A DNA stretch of 64,000 bases from Bradyrhizobium sp. AZCC 2262 (GCF_036924535.1 NZ_JAZHRT010000001.1:2790001-2854000); one strand, 5' to 3'; positions 25,747-35,333 are shown, counted from the first letter of the stretch. Notes: generated from the letters alone by a model not told the origin. Numbers and translations are program-made.

Positions 25747-27168
25747 ATGCGCTTCATCGACAAGATCTATATCAACGGCAGCTTCGTCACACCGCACGGG
25801 ACCGAACTGTTCGACCTCCACAACCCTGCGACGACGAAGGTCATCGGCCAGGTGCGCCTCGCTGACGAGCAGGATACACGCGCCGCTATCGCCGCCGCCA
25901 AACGCGCCTTCCCGGCCTTCGCGCGCACGAGCAGGACCGATCGCATCGCCCTGTTGCGGCGGATGCACGCCGCCATCAAGGCGCGTCGCGAGCAACTGCT
26001 GGAAGCAATCGTCGAAGAGTATGGCGCGCCCGTCTCGCGTGCCGGCTTTATGGCTGACCACCCGGCAGATGTCCTGCTCGATATGGCACGGGTTCTGGAG
26101 GACTATCGCTTTACGCGTCGCGTCGGCACGGCCGAGGTGACGATGGAGCCCTTGGGCGTCGCCGGTCTCATCACGCCCTGGAACAGCGATGCCGGCTTCA
26201 TTTGCGGCAAGCTCGCTGCTGCAATCGCTGCTGGTTGCACGGCGGTCGTCAAGCCAAGCGAGATGAGCGCGATCCAGACGCAGGTGGTAACCGAAGCACT
26301 GCATGAGGCCGGATTGCCAGCCGGCGTGTTCAACATCGTCACCGGCCGGGGTGAGGTGGTCGGCACCGAGATCACCAACCATCCCGATGTCGCGAAGATT
26401 TCCTTCACCGGTTCGACCGCAGTCGGCAAGGCAATCCTGCGGGCCGGCGCGGAAACGATGAAGAGGATCACGCTCGAACTTGGCGGCAAGTCTCCCACCG
26501 TCATTCTGGACGATGCCAATCTGGCGCAGGCGATTCCGTTGGCCCTCGGTGCGGGCTTCATGAACAGCGGACAGGCCTGCATCGCCGGCACACGCGTCCT
26601 CGTGCCACGGAGCCGCCTCGGCGAGGTGGAAGAGCTTGCGAAGGCGGCGGTCGGAAAGGTCAAAACCGGTGATCCGCGCGATCCGGAAACGACTGTCGGC
26701 CCGATGGTCAGCCAGAAACAATGGGATCGCGTTCAACGTTATGTCCGTATCGGTATCGACGAGGGCACGCTGCTTGCCGGCGGCGAGGGTAGGCCGGACG
26801 GGCTCGACGGCTGGTTCGTGCGGCCGACGCTGTTCACCAACGTCCGCAATGACATGACCATTGCGCGCGAGGAAATCTTCGGGCCGGTGCTGTCGATCAT
26901 TCCCTATGAAGAAGACGAAGAGGCGATTGCTATCGCCAACGACACAGTCTACGGCCTGCAAGCGTACGTGCTGTCCGGCGACGTGGCTCGTGCGCGACGG
27001 GTGGCCGATCGGATCGTCGCTGGTCGCGTGCTGATCAACACGCTGGCGCACGAGCCGATGGCACCCTTTGGCGGCTTCAAGCAATCCGGCATCGGCCGCG
27101 AATACGGCGACTTCGGAATGGAGGCATTTCTTGAGCCGAAATCCCTGCTCGGCCTAAACCCCGTCTGA
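25747..27168 (+). CDS. NAD(P)-dependent aldehyde dehydrogenase
   Basis: 473 aa, the normal length of the family, ATG at 25747 with GGGAGAGAG upstream. Oxidises an aldehyde to the acid with NAD(P)+ in the cytoplasm. Landmarks: nucleotide site GLITPWNSDAGFICGKLA and VKPSEMS, SFTGSTAVGKAI, general-base Glu in TLELGGKSPTV, nucleophile Cys in NSGQACIAGTR, and the EEIFGPVLSIIPYEED segment. The substrate cannot be read. The divergent LysR gene is its likely regulator; that gene is frameshifted, so control may be lost. Confidence 0.9.
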   Translation: MRFIDKIYINGSFVTPHGTELFDLHNPATTKVIGQVRLADEQDTRAAIAAAKRAFPAFARTSRTDRIALLRRMHAAIKARREQLLEAIVEEYGAPVSRAGFMADHPADVLLDMARVLEDYRFTRRVGTAEVTMEPLGVAGLITPWNSDAGFICGKLAAAIAAGCTAVVKPSEMSAIQTQVVTEALHEAGLPAGVFNIVTGRGEVVGTEITNHPDVAKISFTGSTAVGKAILRAGAETMKRITLELGGKSPTVILDDANLAQAIPLALGAGFMNSGQACIAGTRVLVPRSRLGEVEELAKAAVGKVKTGDPRDPETTVGPMVSQKQWDRVQRYVRIGIDEGTLLAGGEGRPDGLDGWFVRPTLFTNVRNDMTIAREEIFGPVLSIIPYEEDEEAIAIANDTVYGLQAYVLSGDVARARRVADRIVAGRVLINTLAHEPMAPFGGFKQSGIGREYGDFGMEAFLEPKSLLGLNPV

Positions 27169-27527
27169 CATGTCAAATCGTCAACATTGCCGGCGCCAAG
27201 GTCAGCCGGCCTGAAATAGACAGCTCATGGACAGCAACGACCTACGAAATCGACGTCAACAAAACTCGCTCTAGCTCGCATCCATCCGCGCTTGGCGTGT
27301 TAATAAGCCCGCGCCCTAAAAGAGCATATTCGGACAGCCGGGATCACGTTCGTTCAAGAATTACTTGAACAAGTGTGGGATTGTCGCCACCGGATTGACA
27401 GTTGACGCTCATGTGACGGAACGGCCTTATCGACGACGACCGTTTCCGATGCCAGTCGCGACGTCAGATCCAGGGAGCTACAAAATGCGGATCAACAGTT
27501 TATTCCTTTTGAGCGATTGGTTGAGCG
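27169..27527. other. Spacer between aldehyde dehydrogenase and AraC genes
   Basis: No gene or clear structure seen. It contains the promoter region of the AraC-type gene, but no motif could be assigned. Confidence 0.35.
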
Positions 27528-28433
27528 ATGACCGAGGCTTATGGACAACGGCTTGGTGGGGTATTGCGAGTCGAAAGCGGACCCGCGATCGTTACCCGGG
27601 CCTTGCGCACAGCTGATATAGCGGTCACGGAGATTCGATGTGATAATCCGTTGCGGGAAAAGCGCGGTCCGATTCCGCGGGAAGATGCTTTTATTGTCAG
27701 TTGGCACCTCCGCGATTCGCGCAATCGCGAATATTGGGAGGATGGCCGACGAGTGTCGGTGTGCGACTTGCGGGCTGGCGAGAGTTGCCTCCATGATCTG
27801 AAGCGAGATCCCACCGCTTTTCCCGACAAGGCCTTTCACGCTCTGATTTTTTATCTGCCGCGTGCGGCGCTGGACGCGATCGCGGACGACGCCAACGCGC
27901 CACGAATTCGCGATTTGAGCTATAAGCCCGGCGCGGGCGTCAACGACATCACGATTTCCGGCCTGGGGAGCTTACTGCTGCCAGCGCTCAGCCATCCCGA
28001 CCAAGCCAACCCGTTGTTTCTCGACCACGTCCTGCTGGCAGTCGGGGCGCATGTCGCTCAGACCTATGGAGGCATGCGGCCAATGTCGCGGCTGGTCCGG
28101 GGTGGGCTCGCGCCATGGCAGGAGCGACGCGCAAGGGAAGTTCTCCTTGCCAACATCAAGCGCGGTGTGCCTCTTAAGGAGGTGGCGCGAGAGTGTGGCC
28201 TGTCAGCGGGTTATTTCTCGCACGCCTTCCGTCGCACGCTGGGAGTGGCGCCGCACAAGTGGCTAATCGAGCAGCGCGTCGCCCTATCCAAGGAAAAGCT
28301 GCGCGATGGCGGGCTGTCGCTATCAGATGTGGCCACCGAGTGCGGTTTCAGCGACCAAAGTCACCTAACGCGAGTTTTCAGACAGGCGGTCGGCGTAAGT
28401 CCCGGCGCGTGGCGTCGGATTCTCCAGCGATAG
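27528..28433 (+). CDS. AraC-family transcriptional regulator
   Basis: 301 aa, ATG at 27528. The C-terminal third has two helix-turn-helix motifs: VPLKEVARECGLSAGYFSHA followed by FRRTLGVAPHKWL, then LSLSDVATECGFSDQSHLTR followed by VFRQAVGVSPGAWRR. The N-terminal 190 residues form the effector or dimer domain (SWHLRDSRNREYWEDGRRVS region) of the kind found in regulators annotated near catabolic and sugar-dehydrogenase genes. It precedes the CoA-linked catabolic cluster on the same strand with a 540-base gap and is a candidate regulator of it. Confidence 0.85.
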   Translation: MTEAYGQRLGGVLRVESGPAIVTRALRTADIAVTEIRCDNPLREKRGPIPREDAFIVSWHLRDSRNREYWEDGRRVSVCDLRAGESCLHDLKRDPTAFPDKAFHALIFYLPRAALDAIADDANAPRIRDLSYKPGAGVNDITISGLGSLLLPALSHPDQANPLFLDHVLLAVGAHVAQTYGGMRPMSRLVRGGLAPWQERRAREVLLANIKRGVPLKEVARECGLSAGYFSHAFRRTLGVAPHKWLIEQRVALSKEKLRDGGLSLSDVATECGFSDQSHLTRVFRQAVGVSPGAWRRILQR

Positions 28434-28973
28434 CAGGTGCGCACCGTAGTTATCATGACCGCTTAAAAAAGGCGGATCGGGTAACATCGAGCGTGGTCCA
28501 GCGATCCGAACGACCTCACGTTGGGCCACGCGCATACGCCGGGCACTCCATCGACTTCGATGCGATCCTGCGGGTCTCTCGCAACAGTTCGAACCGGCCT
28601 GCGATACCGACAAGCACGCCGCCGAAAAGATCTCCAGAGCCGCGAGTGAACTTTACTTACAACACAGCCCTGACTGGCAAATCAGGTGGATTGGCGCGCC
28701 CCAATCCAACGCTGAGCCGAAGTTCAGGATTGCCGGACCGTGGCGTTGGAGTTCCGCCAGCGGTTGCACGAACATTTCCAACGCTGCGCTCGACCTGGTT
28801 TGCGGTTGTTCGCAGAGAGGCGAAAGCATCGTGCTCTTCAGAAGTGGAGTTAGAAGCAGAACCGTTCCAGCAACAACAGCCCCGTCAAAGATGATCATGG
28901 GGTTGCGCGGCATAACCACGGTCGAGTTTTGAGCCAACACGATCCAGATCGCAAAAGATGAAAGAGGTACGAC
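28434..28973. other. Gene-free leader of the CoA-linked cluster
   Basis: No coding frame is supported. It carries, at 28842-28869, one copy of a 28-base element whose other copy is upstream of the flavodoxin / oxidoreductase genes. This is a plausible promoter region for the cluster beginning at 28974. Confidence 0.45.
28842..28869 (+). repeat. Shared upstream element, copy 1
   Basis: AAGTGGAGTTAGAAGCAGAA followed by CCGTTCCA; the copy at 44262-44289 differs at two of 28 positions, and weaker similarity extends about 20 bases further upstream (GAAAGC.TCGT). It lies 105 bases before the first gene of the CoA-linked cluster. Confidence 0.6.
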
Positions 28974-29888
28974 ATGTCGAGGCCGTTATTGAAATCTTCT
29001 CAAGACGCTATCGCGAGGGCTATCCCGCGCCTTTTTGTCCTTGAGCTGAACGCTGGCCGTATTCACTCCATGAATACGGACGGTTCTGACCGCAAGACGA
29101 TCGTGTCGGATTGCCATTTGCCTGACGGCATCGTCGTCGATGCCGCGGCTGGTTACATCTATTGGACCAATATGGGCATCCCGAGCCTGAACGACGGCTC
29201 GGTCGAGCGCGCCGACATCGACGGCAAGAATCGCAAGACAATCGTCGCGCTGGGAAGCACCCACAGTCCGAAGCAGATCATCCTCGATAAGAAGAGTGGA
29301 AAGCTCTATTGGTGCGACCGCGAGGGCATGCGCGTCATGCGCTGCAATATCGACGGCTCGAAGCTTGAGACGCTCATTGAGACCGGGCGCGGCGAAGCCG
29401 ATAGCCGGGATGCGACACGATGGTGTGTTGGGCTGGCGATCGATCCGAAGCATCAGAAGATCTACTGGAGCCAAAAAGGCCCAGACAATGCCGGGCTCGG
29501 CCGCATCTCCCGTGCCAATGTCGAGATTCCCGCCGGTCAGACTGCAACGACCCGGACCGACATCGAGATCTTCTACGACGCCCTGCCGGAGCCGATCGAT
29601 CTCGAGCTCGACCACAAGAACCGTGTTCTCTACTGGACCGACCGCGGTGATCCTCCGCGCGGCAACACGGTGAACCGGGCTTCGATCGACAACAGACCTG
29701 CCGAGCCGGAGATCGTGGTGACCCACCTCATGGAGGGGATCGGTATCGCGCTCGACATCCCACACGACCGCATGTTCGTCACCGATTTCGCCGGCTCAAT
29801 CTTCTCCGCACGGCTCGATGGATCGAGTGAACGAAATGTCCTCGAAGCACAAGGCAATCTCACAGGCATCGCCTACGCCGAAGTCTGA
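28974..29888 (+). CDS. YWTD (LDL-receptor class B-like) beta-propeller protein
   Basis: 304 aa, ATG at 28974. Repeats of the YWTD type are visible: AAGYIYWTNMG, SGKLYWCDREG, HQKIYWSQKG and NRVLYWTDRG, each about 45 residues apart and spaced by IDG(S/K)..KT(I/L) stretches. Together they make a six-bladed propeller. No signal peptide, so cytoplasmic. In animals the fold is part of lipoprotein receptors; in bacteria such proteins occur in catabolic operons, and no activity is firmly known to me. It may be a lactonase-like or binding protein. First gene of a same-strand cluster with the hydroxyacyl-CoA dehydrogenase 22 bases downstream. Confidence 0.75.
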   Translation: MSRPLLKSSQDAIARAIPRLFVLELNAGRIHSMNTDGSDRKTIVSDCHLPDGIVVDAAAGYIYWTNMGIPSLNDGSVERADIDGKNRKTIVALGSTHSPKQIILDKKSGKLYWCDREGMRVMRCNIDGSKLETLIETGRGEADSRDATRWCVGLAIDPKHQKIYWSQKGPDNAGLGRISRANVEIPAGQTATTRTDIEIFYDALPEPIDLELDHKNRVLYWTDRGDPPRGNTVNRASIDNRPAEPEIVVTHLMEGIGIALDIPHDRMFVTDFAGSIFSARLDGSSERNVLEAQGNLTGIAYAEV

Positions 29889-29909
29889 CGATCGCATTGG
29901 AGACATGAC

Positions 29910-30878
29910 ATGACCAAGTCTATTGGACGCATCGGCATCATCGGCACCGGCGTGATCGGTGCGAGCTGGACCGCGCTATATCTTGCCAAAGGACTACAAG
30001 TCGTCGCAACCGACATCGCGCCGAGCGCGGAAGCTTCGCTCCGGAAGTTCGTGGAGACCGCCTGGCCGGCGCTCAAGCGCTTGGGCCTGTCGGCGGGAGC
30101 CTCACAGTCGAATCTGAAGTTTTCGGCCGACCTCGCGCAGGCGCTCGCCGGTGTCGACCTCGTCCAGGAGAACGGGCCCGAGCGGATCGATTTCAAGCAG
30201 AAGCTCTATGGGCAGCTCGACCAGTTACTGCCGCCCGACGTGATTATCGCATCGAGCTCGTCGGGGCTCACGATGAGCGAAATCCAGAAGGGCGCTGCAT
30301 CCCATCCCGAGCGCTGTGTCATCGCCCATCCGTTCGATCCGCCGCACCTGATTCCGCTGGTCGAGATCGTAGGCGGCGCCAAGACCTCGGAAGCGACGAT
30401 CCAGCGCGCAGCGGAATTTTACACCTCGATCGGGCAACGGACGGTGCGCCTCAACCAGGAGATGCCGGGCCACGTTGCCAACCGCTTGCAAGCAGCACTC
30501 GCGCGTGAGGTCTACCTCGTTGCCGAGGGTGTGGTGAGCGCTGCTGACGTCGACACGGCCCTGAGCTGGGGCCCGGGACTGCGCTGGGGCATCATGGGCA
30601 ACATGGTGCTCAATCATCTGGGCGGCGGTCCGGGCGGCATCGAGCACTTCTTTCAGCAGTTCACCGGCCCGATGACGGCGTGGTGGAAGACGCTCGGCTC
30701 GCCGGTGCTGACTCCGGACGTGCAAAAGAAGCTGATCGCCAGCGTTCATGCCGAAGCCGGATCGCGCAGCATTCAAGAGCTCGCAGTGGAGCGTGACGAA
30801 GTCCTGCTTGGCCTCATCGAGCTACGGAACAAGTTTGCCGGGTCCAGCCAAAAGAAGTCGCCGGAGCCGGTCGCCTGA
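29910..30878 (+). CDS. 3-hydroxyacyl-CoA dehydrogenase / carnitine-dehydrogenase-like
   Basis: 322 aa, NAD-dependent dehydrogenase. The Rossmann motif RIGIIGTGVIGASWTALYLA stands at the N-terminus, with DLVQENGPERIDFKQ and ASSSSGLTMSE further on, the catalytic His in VIAHPFDPPHLIPLVEIVGG, and PGHVANRLQAALAREVYLV at the dimer domain. The length and the HPFDPPHLIPLVE form are those of the short single-domain branch that includes L-carnitine 3-dehydrogenase. Reaction expected: oxidation of a 3-hydroxy acyl substrate to the 3-oxo form. Co-directional with the acyl-CoA dehydrogenase and enoyl-CoA hydratase. Confidence 0.85.
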   Translation: MTKSIGRIGIIGTGVIGASWTALYLAKGLQVVATDIAPSAEASLRKFVETAWPALKRLGLSAGASQSNLKFSADLAQALAGVDLVQENGPERIDFKQKLYGQLDQLLPPDVIIASSSSGLTMSEIQKGAASHPERCVIAHPFDPPHLIPLVEIVGGAKTSEATIQRAAEFYTSIGQRTVRLNQEMPGHVANRLQAALAREVYLVAEGVVSAADVDTALSWGPGLRWGIMGNMVLNHLGGGPGGIEHFFQQFTGPMTAWWKTLGSPVLTPDVQKKLIASVHAEAGSRSIQELAVERDEVLLGLIELRNKFAGSSQKKSPEPVA

Positions 30879-30964
30879 GACCAGGCGCCGTCGGCGCGAT
30901 CGAGCACCCATCCGACACATCCTTCAATTTTTCGGCCTCGAGGCCGCAGCCAAAGGAGTCTTTA

Positions 30965-32203
30965 ATGTCCACTGCAACCTCAGCAACCAAGCCCACCGCA
31001 GCAAGCAAGGCCGCCACACCAAAGCCGGTGCCCGCACCGAATGGCGACTTCTATCAGCTGATCGAGCTCCTCACACCCCAGGAGAAAGCGGTCGTCACGA
31101 AGGTGCGGACCTATATGCAGGCCAAGGTCCAGCCGATCATCAACAAGTACTGGTCCAATGACGCGTTTCCGTTCGAGCTGCTGCCATCATTCAAGGAAAT
31201 CGGCATCGGCGGGCTCGGCTACCAGGGTTACGGCTGCGCCGGCGGCAGCCAAAAGCTGTACGGCTTCGTCACGATGGAGATCGCGCGCGTCGATGCTTCG
31301 ATCTGCACGTTCTGGGGCGTTCATAGCGGCCTCGCGATGGGCTCGATCTATCTCGACGGCTCCGAGGAGCAGAAGCAGAAATGGCTGCCGCAAATGGCCC
31401 GATACGAAAAGATCGGATGTTTCGGGCTGACCGAGCCGCTGGTCGGTTCGGGAGCGAGCGGCGGGTTGACCACGACCGCCAAGCGCGAGGGCGACACCTG
31501 GATTCTCAATGGCCAGAAGCGGTGGATCGGCAACTCGACTTGGTGCGACCTTTCGATCATCTGGGCGCGCGATCTCGCGGACAAACAGGTCAAGGGTTTC
31601 ATCGTCGAGAACAAGTCGACACCGGGCTTCAGCGTTGAGAAGATCGAGCACAAGATTGCGCTCAAGGTGGTCCAGAATGGCCAGATCACCCTCAAAGACG
31701 TACGTGTGCCCGAAGCGAACCGCCTGCTGGGCGGGAACTCTTTCCGTGACACGGCTCGGGTGCTGAGGATGACGCGGTACATGGTGGGTTGGGCGTCAAC
31801 CGGCATCCAGATGGGTGCATACGAGGCAACCCTCAAATACGCCCAGGAGCGGCTGCAATTCGGCAAGCCGATCGCTTCCTTTCAGCTGATTCAGGATCTC
31901 TTGGCCAAGATGCTTGGCAATCTGACCGCGTGCCAGTGCCTGATGCTTCGCCTCGCGCAGCTCGATGATGAAGGTAAGCTTGACGACCATCATGCCGCGC
32001 TGGCGAAGTCGTTCTGTACGGCGAAATCGCGCGAGACGGTCGCATGGGGCCGCGAGGTCCTGGGCGGCAACGGCATTGTCGCCGACTACAACCTCGCGCG
32101 TTTCTTCTCTGATGCGGAAGCGCTGTATTCCTACGAAGGTACGTATCAGATGCAAAATCTGATCATCGGCAAAGCCATCACGGGTCACGGCGCCTTCGTG
32201 TGA
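30965..32203 (+). CDS. Acyl-CoA dehydrogenase (glutaryl-CoA dehydrogenase-like)
   Basis: 412 aa, FAD-dependent. ATG at 30965, with a lysine/alanine/proline-rich N-terminal tail of about 25 residues before the domain (FYQLIELLTPQEKAVVTKVR). Landmarks: GCFGLTEPLVGSGASGG (FAD site), ILNGQKRWIGNSTW, RYMVGWASTGIQMGAYEATL, ERLQFGKPIASFQLIQDLLA, and the catalytic-base segment YSYEGTYQMQNLIIGKAITG, where EGTY is typical of the glutaryl-CoA / crotonobetainyl type. It would introduce a 2,3 double bond and pass electrons to ETF. The CaiB-type transferase in the cluster suggests that its CoA substrate is made by CoA transfer. Confidence 0.87.
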   Translation: MSTATSATKPTAASKAATPKPVPAPNGDFYQLIELLTPQEKAVVTKVRTYMQAKVQPIINKYWSNDAFPFELLPSFKEIGIGGLGYQGYGCAGGSQKLYGFVTMEIARVDASICTFWGVHSGLAMGSIYLDGSEEQKQKWLPQMARYEKIGCFGLTEPLVGSGASGGLTTTAKREGDTWILNGQKRWIGNSTWCDLSIIWARDLADKQVKGFIVENKSTPGFSVEKIEHKIALKVVQNGQITLKDVRVPEANRLLGGNSFRDTARVLRMTRYMVGWASTGIQMGAYEATLKYAQERLQFGKPIASFQLIQDLLAKMLGNLTACQCLMLRLAQLDDEGKLDDHHAALAKSFCTAKSRETVAWGREVLGGNGIVADYNLARFFSDAEALYSYEGTYQMQNLIIGKAITGHGAFV

Positions 32204-32237
32204 GATCCCGGGGGCCGGCCGCTCCCATCTAGGAGAT

Positions 32238-33083
32238 ATGATGATGGTTTCGCCAGCTGCATCGTCTATAAAAACATCCAACCTTTTGCCAAGGGCGGCA
32301 TTGGCCCTCGCGAACGTGAAGTACGAGAAAAAGGGTTCGATCGCCTATGTGACGGTCAATCGACCCAAGGTGCTGAACGCGCTCAACACGCCGACATGGA
32401 CCGATTTGCAGGCCGCCTTTGAGGATGCGAAGGCCGATGCGTCGGTGCACGGCGTGATCCTGACCGGCACCGGCGACAAGGCTTTCATCGCCGGCGCTGA
32501 CATCAGTGAACTCGCGCATGTCGATGCCTATAACGCGGAGGAATCCAGCCGGTTGGGGCAGGGGGTGCTCGATCTTGTCGAAAATCTCGGCAAGCCGGTC
32601 GTCGCGGCGATCAACGGTTTTGCACTCGGCGGCGGTTGCGAGACGGCAATGGCCTGTACGATGAGGATTGCGGCGGAGCACGCCAAATTTGGCCAGCCCG
32701 AAGTCAAGCTGGGCCTGTTGCCCGGCGGGGGCGGCACGCAACGCCTGCCGCGTCTGGTCGGCAAGGGTCGTGCGTTGCAACTGATCTTAACCGGCGAGAC
32801 GATTGCCGCGCAGGAGGCCTATCGCATTGGCCTCGTCAACGAAGTTGTCCCCGCGGCCAGTCTTATCGCTCGTGCCGAGGCGATTCTGAAGCAGATCGCG
32901 GCCAACGCGCCGATCGCCGTGAAGTTCTCTCTGGAAGCAGCCAACAAGGGGATGGACATCAGCCAGGCCGAGGGGTTTGCGCTCGAAGCCTCCTACTTCG
33001 GCATTTGCGCGGCAACCGAAGACGAGAAGGAAGGCACTTCCGCCTTCCTCGAGAAACGCGCACCGCAGTTTCAGGGACGGTGA
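32238..33083 (+). CDS. Enoyl-CoA hydratase / isomerase
   Basis: 281 aa from ATG at 32238; homology begins about residue 30 ([20 protein letters not shown]), so a start further in is possible. The crotonase fold has oxyanion-hole segments [12 protein letters not shown] and [14 protein letters not shown], and the glutamate-bearing [20 protein letters not shown]. The second acidic residue of true hydratases, usually in the GGGCE.. helix, is present. Expected reaction: hydration of the enoyl-CoA made by the neighbouring dehydrogenase, giving the substrate of the hydroxyacyl dehydrogenase. Confidence 0.87.
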   Translation: MMMVSPAASSIKTSNLLPRAALALANVKYEKKGSIAYVTVNRPKVLNALNTPTWTDLQAAFEDAKADASVHGVILTGTGDKAFIAGADISELAHVDAYNAEESSRLGQGVLDLVENLGKPVVAAINGFALGGGCETAMACTMRIAAEHAKFGQPEVKLGLLPGGGGTQRLPRLVGKGRALQLILTGETIAAQEAYRIGLVNEVVPAASLIARAEAILKQIAANAPIAVKFSLEAANKGMDISQAEGFALEASYFGICAATEDEKEGTSAFLEKRAPQFQGR

Positions 33084-33112
33084 ATTTGCGCGAGCGAGAC
33101 CGGACACTTGCC

Positions 33113-34048
33113 ATGGTAACCCCTTCTCCCACCCCAGTTTCGACAGAGCGATTCCGGCTGACCAGTTCAGACGGACTGTGCATCGCGTGCGCCCGCTGGG
33201 GCAACCGTGGCCCGGCCCGCGCTGTTGTTCAGATCGCTCACGGGTTGGGCGAACACATGGGGCGTTACGGCGGCACCGTCGATGCGCTCGTTGCGGCAGG
33301 TCTCATCGTCTACGCCAACGACCATCGCGGGCACGGCCTCTCGGTCCACTCGCAATTGGGAGAATTAGGCAGGGGCGGCTTTGAACTTCTCGTCCAAGAC
33401 ATGGTCCGCCTGAGCGAGCTCGCCAGAGAGGAAAATCCCGGCCTGCCGCTGCTCCTGCTGGGGCACGGCATGGGGTCCTTTGCCGCGCAAAGATACGTCA
33501 TCGACCACAGCCACGAGATTGATGGTTTGATCCTCTCGGGATCGGGAGCGCTTGAGGGCCTGGCCCGGACCGCGCTCCTGGAGACCGCTGGCAGCGACCT
33601 CCTCAACGCCGCCTTCGAGCCGGCGCGCACGCGTTTCGACTGGCTGTGCCGCGATCAGGCGATCGTCGATGCGTTCATGGCAGACCCCCTTTGCTTCGCT
33701 GAACTGCGCCCCGAGGCGCTTAGGTCCTTTCTCGGCGCCGCGCCGCGGTTGGCCGATCCGGCCGCACTCCGCCGGATCCGCGGCGATCTGCCGCTCTATC
33801 TGTTCTCCGGAAGCGAAGACCCGGTCGGGCAGCAGCGCCGCGGGCTTCACACCTTGATCTGCCGCTACCGGGACGCGGGGTTGCGCAACGTCTCCGTCGA
33901 TATCTATCCGGGCGGCCGCCACGAGATGCTGAACGAGATCAACCGGCGCGACGTTCAAACCCGCCTGCTCGGCTGGATTTCCCGAACACTGGAAAAGTTG
34001 AACGACGATCACCGCCGCGTTTCAATCGCGCCCGAACTTCAACTCTAA
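33113..34048 (+). CDS. Alpha/beta hydrolase (monoacylglycerol-lipase-like) lacking its nucleophile serine
   Basis: 311 aa from ATG at 33113; the same frame is open further upstream but overlaps the hydratase gene. The serine aminopeptidase S33 / monoglyceride lipase pattern is clear: VVQIAHGLGEHMGRYGG, VYANDHRGHGLS, acid in FSGSEDPVG and His in PGGRHEMLNE. The nucleophile elbow, normally GHSMG, reads LLGHGMGSFAA, with GGC (Gly119) at 33467-33469, one base from AGC (Ser). Without the serine, normal ester hydrolysis is not expected. It is either newly inactivated or a non-hydrolytic member. It sits 29 bases after the hydratase and 10 bases before the CoA transferase. Confidence 0.8.
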   Translation: MVTPSPTPVSTERFRLTSSDGLCIACARWGNRGPARAVVQIAHGLGEHMGRYGGTVDALVAAGLIVYANDHRGHGLSVHSQLGELGRGGFELLVQDMVRLSELAREENPGLPLLLLGHGMGSFAAQRYVIDHSHEIDGLILSGSGALEGLARTALLETAGSDLLNAAFEPARTRFDWLCRDQAIVDAFMADPLCFAELRPEALRSFLGAAPRLADPAALRRIRGDLPLYLFSGSEDPVGQQRRGLHTLICRYRDAGLRNVSVDIYPGGRHEMLNEINRRDVQTRLLGWISRTLEKLNDDHRRVSIAPELQL

Positions 34049-34058
34049 GGAGACCAAT

Positions 34059-35285
34059 ATGCCGAACGCCAACATCTTTTCTGGACTCAAGGTGGTGGAT
34101 CTCGCTAGCTTTATCGCCGGCCCGAGCGCTGCCGTGATTCTGTCCGACTTCGGTGCCGACGTCATCAAAGTCGAGCCGCCGAAGGGCGACCTGTGGCGAA
34201 TTGCGAACCACCTGCCGCCGCAGCCGGTCGCCGAGGATGCCTATCCCTGGCACCTCGCCAATCGCAACAAGCGCGGCATCGCTCTTGATCTGAAATCCCC
34301 GAGCGCACATCAGGTCCTTGAAAAACTCGTCAAGTGGGCTGACGTGCTCATCGTCAACACGCCGCACCCGGCACGCGCACGATTGAAGCTCGAATATCAG
34401 GATGTGGTGCTGTGGAATTCGCGACTGATCTATGCCGACATCACCGGTTTCGGCGACAAGGGCCCCGACGCGAATCTCCCCGGCTTCGACATTACGTCAT
34501 ATTGGGCACGCAGCGGGCTGCTGTCGATGACGCGCGATGCCGGTGCGCCGCCAACCTGGCCGGTGGCCGGCAGCGGCGATAACGCCACCGCCGTCGGACT
34601 CTATTCGGCGATCGTCACTGCCTTGTATCGCCGCGAGCGCACGGGGGAGGGTGCGCACGTCACGACCTCCCTTCTTGCCGAAGGCGTGTGGTCCGCCAGC
34701 GTCTCGATCCAGGCCGCGCTGTGCGGTGCGAAATTCTTCGGACTGCACGATCGCAAGAACCCTGTGAATGCGGCAATGAACGTCTGGCGCGCCAAGGATG
34801 ACACCTGGTTCGTTCTCCTCATCACGCCCGACAAACTGGCAGCCGTCGCCAAGGCTATCGGCCGCCCGGACCTTCTGACTGATCCGCGTTTCTCCGATCC
34901 CGCCAAGCTGGTGGCGAATATGCCGGAGCTCACGGCGATCCTCGACAAGATATTCTGTGGCGAGCCGATGGCGCATTGGTACGAGGTCTTCAACGGCGTT
35001 CACGTGACGTTCGGAGCCGTGCGTGGGCCGCAAGAGGTGATCAAAGATCCCCAGCTCCAGGCGAACGACATCATCGTTCCGCTCAATGGTGCCGGCGGCA
35101 AGCTGACATCCACCATCTCGAGCCCGCTTCAGGTGCACGGCGTCGCCAAAGTGCCGGCGCAGCGCGCCCCGAAGATCGGAGAGCACAACGACGAGGTCCT
35201 CCGGCAACTCGGATTCAGCGCGACCGAGATCGATGGTTTGCGTGCGAGCGGTGCCATTCGTAAGCCAAAGGAACATGCGGCCTAG
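34059..35285 (+). CDS. CaiB/BaiF (family III) CoA transferase
   Basis: 408 aa, AAGGAGACC just before the ATG at 34059. Transfers CoA between carboxylic acids. Landmarks: LKVVDLASFIAGPSAAVILS, FGADVIKVEPPKGD, HLANRNKRGIALDL, catalytic Asp in LPGFDITSYWARSGL, and a C-terminal segment GAVRGPQEVIKDPQLQANDI. Family III enzymes include crotonobetainyl-CoA:carnitine, formyl-CoA:oxalate and succinyl-CoA:aromatic acid transferases. With the carnitine-dehydrogenase-like and acyl-CoA dehydrogenase genes nearby, a carnitine- or betaine-like or other carboxylate substrate is likely; the exact one is unknown. Confidence 0.88.
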   Translation: MPNANIFSGLKVVDLASFIAGPSAAVILSDFGADVIKVEPPKGDLWRIANHLPPQPVAEDAYPWHLANRNKRGIALDLKSPSAHQVLEKLVKWADVLIVNTPHPARARLKLEYQDVVLWNSRLIYADITGFGDKGPDANLPGFDITSYWARSGLLSMTRDAGAPPTWPVAGSGDNATAVGLYSAIVTALYRRERTGEGAHVTTSLLAEGVWSASVSIQAALCGAKFFGLHDRKNPVNAAMNVWRAKDDTWFVLLITPDKLAAVAKAIGRPDLLTDPRFSDPAKLVANMPELTAILDKIFCGEPMAHWYEVFNGVHVTFGAVRGPQEVIKDPQLQANDIIVPLNGAGGKLTSTISSPLQVHGVAKVPAQRAPKIGEHNDEVLRQLGFSATEIDGLRASGAIRKPKEHAA

Positions 35286-35333
35286 CACGACAACGCTGTC
35301 GCAATGCTCCATCCGCATCGACGGAGAGGACAG

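Noticed and set aside
25711..27084. 457-codon minus-strand frame opposite the aldehyde dehydrogenase
   Set aside because: Antisense shadow of a strongly coding high-GC gene; no known motif.
28653..28940. 95-codon minus frame with a hydrophobic stretch before the propeller gene
   Set aside because: No signal peptide logic or family likeness; it covers the repeated regulatory element.
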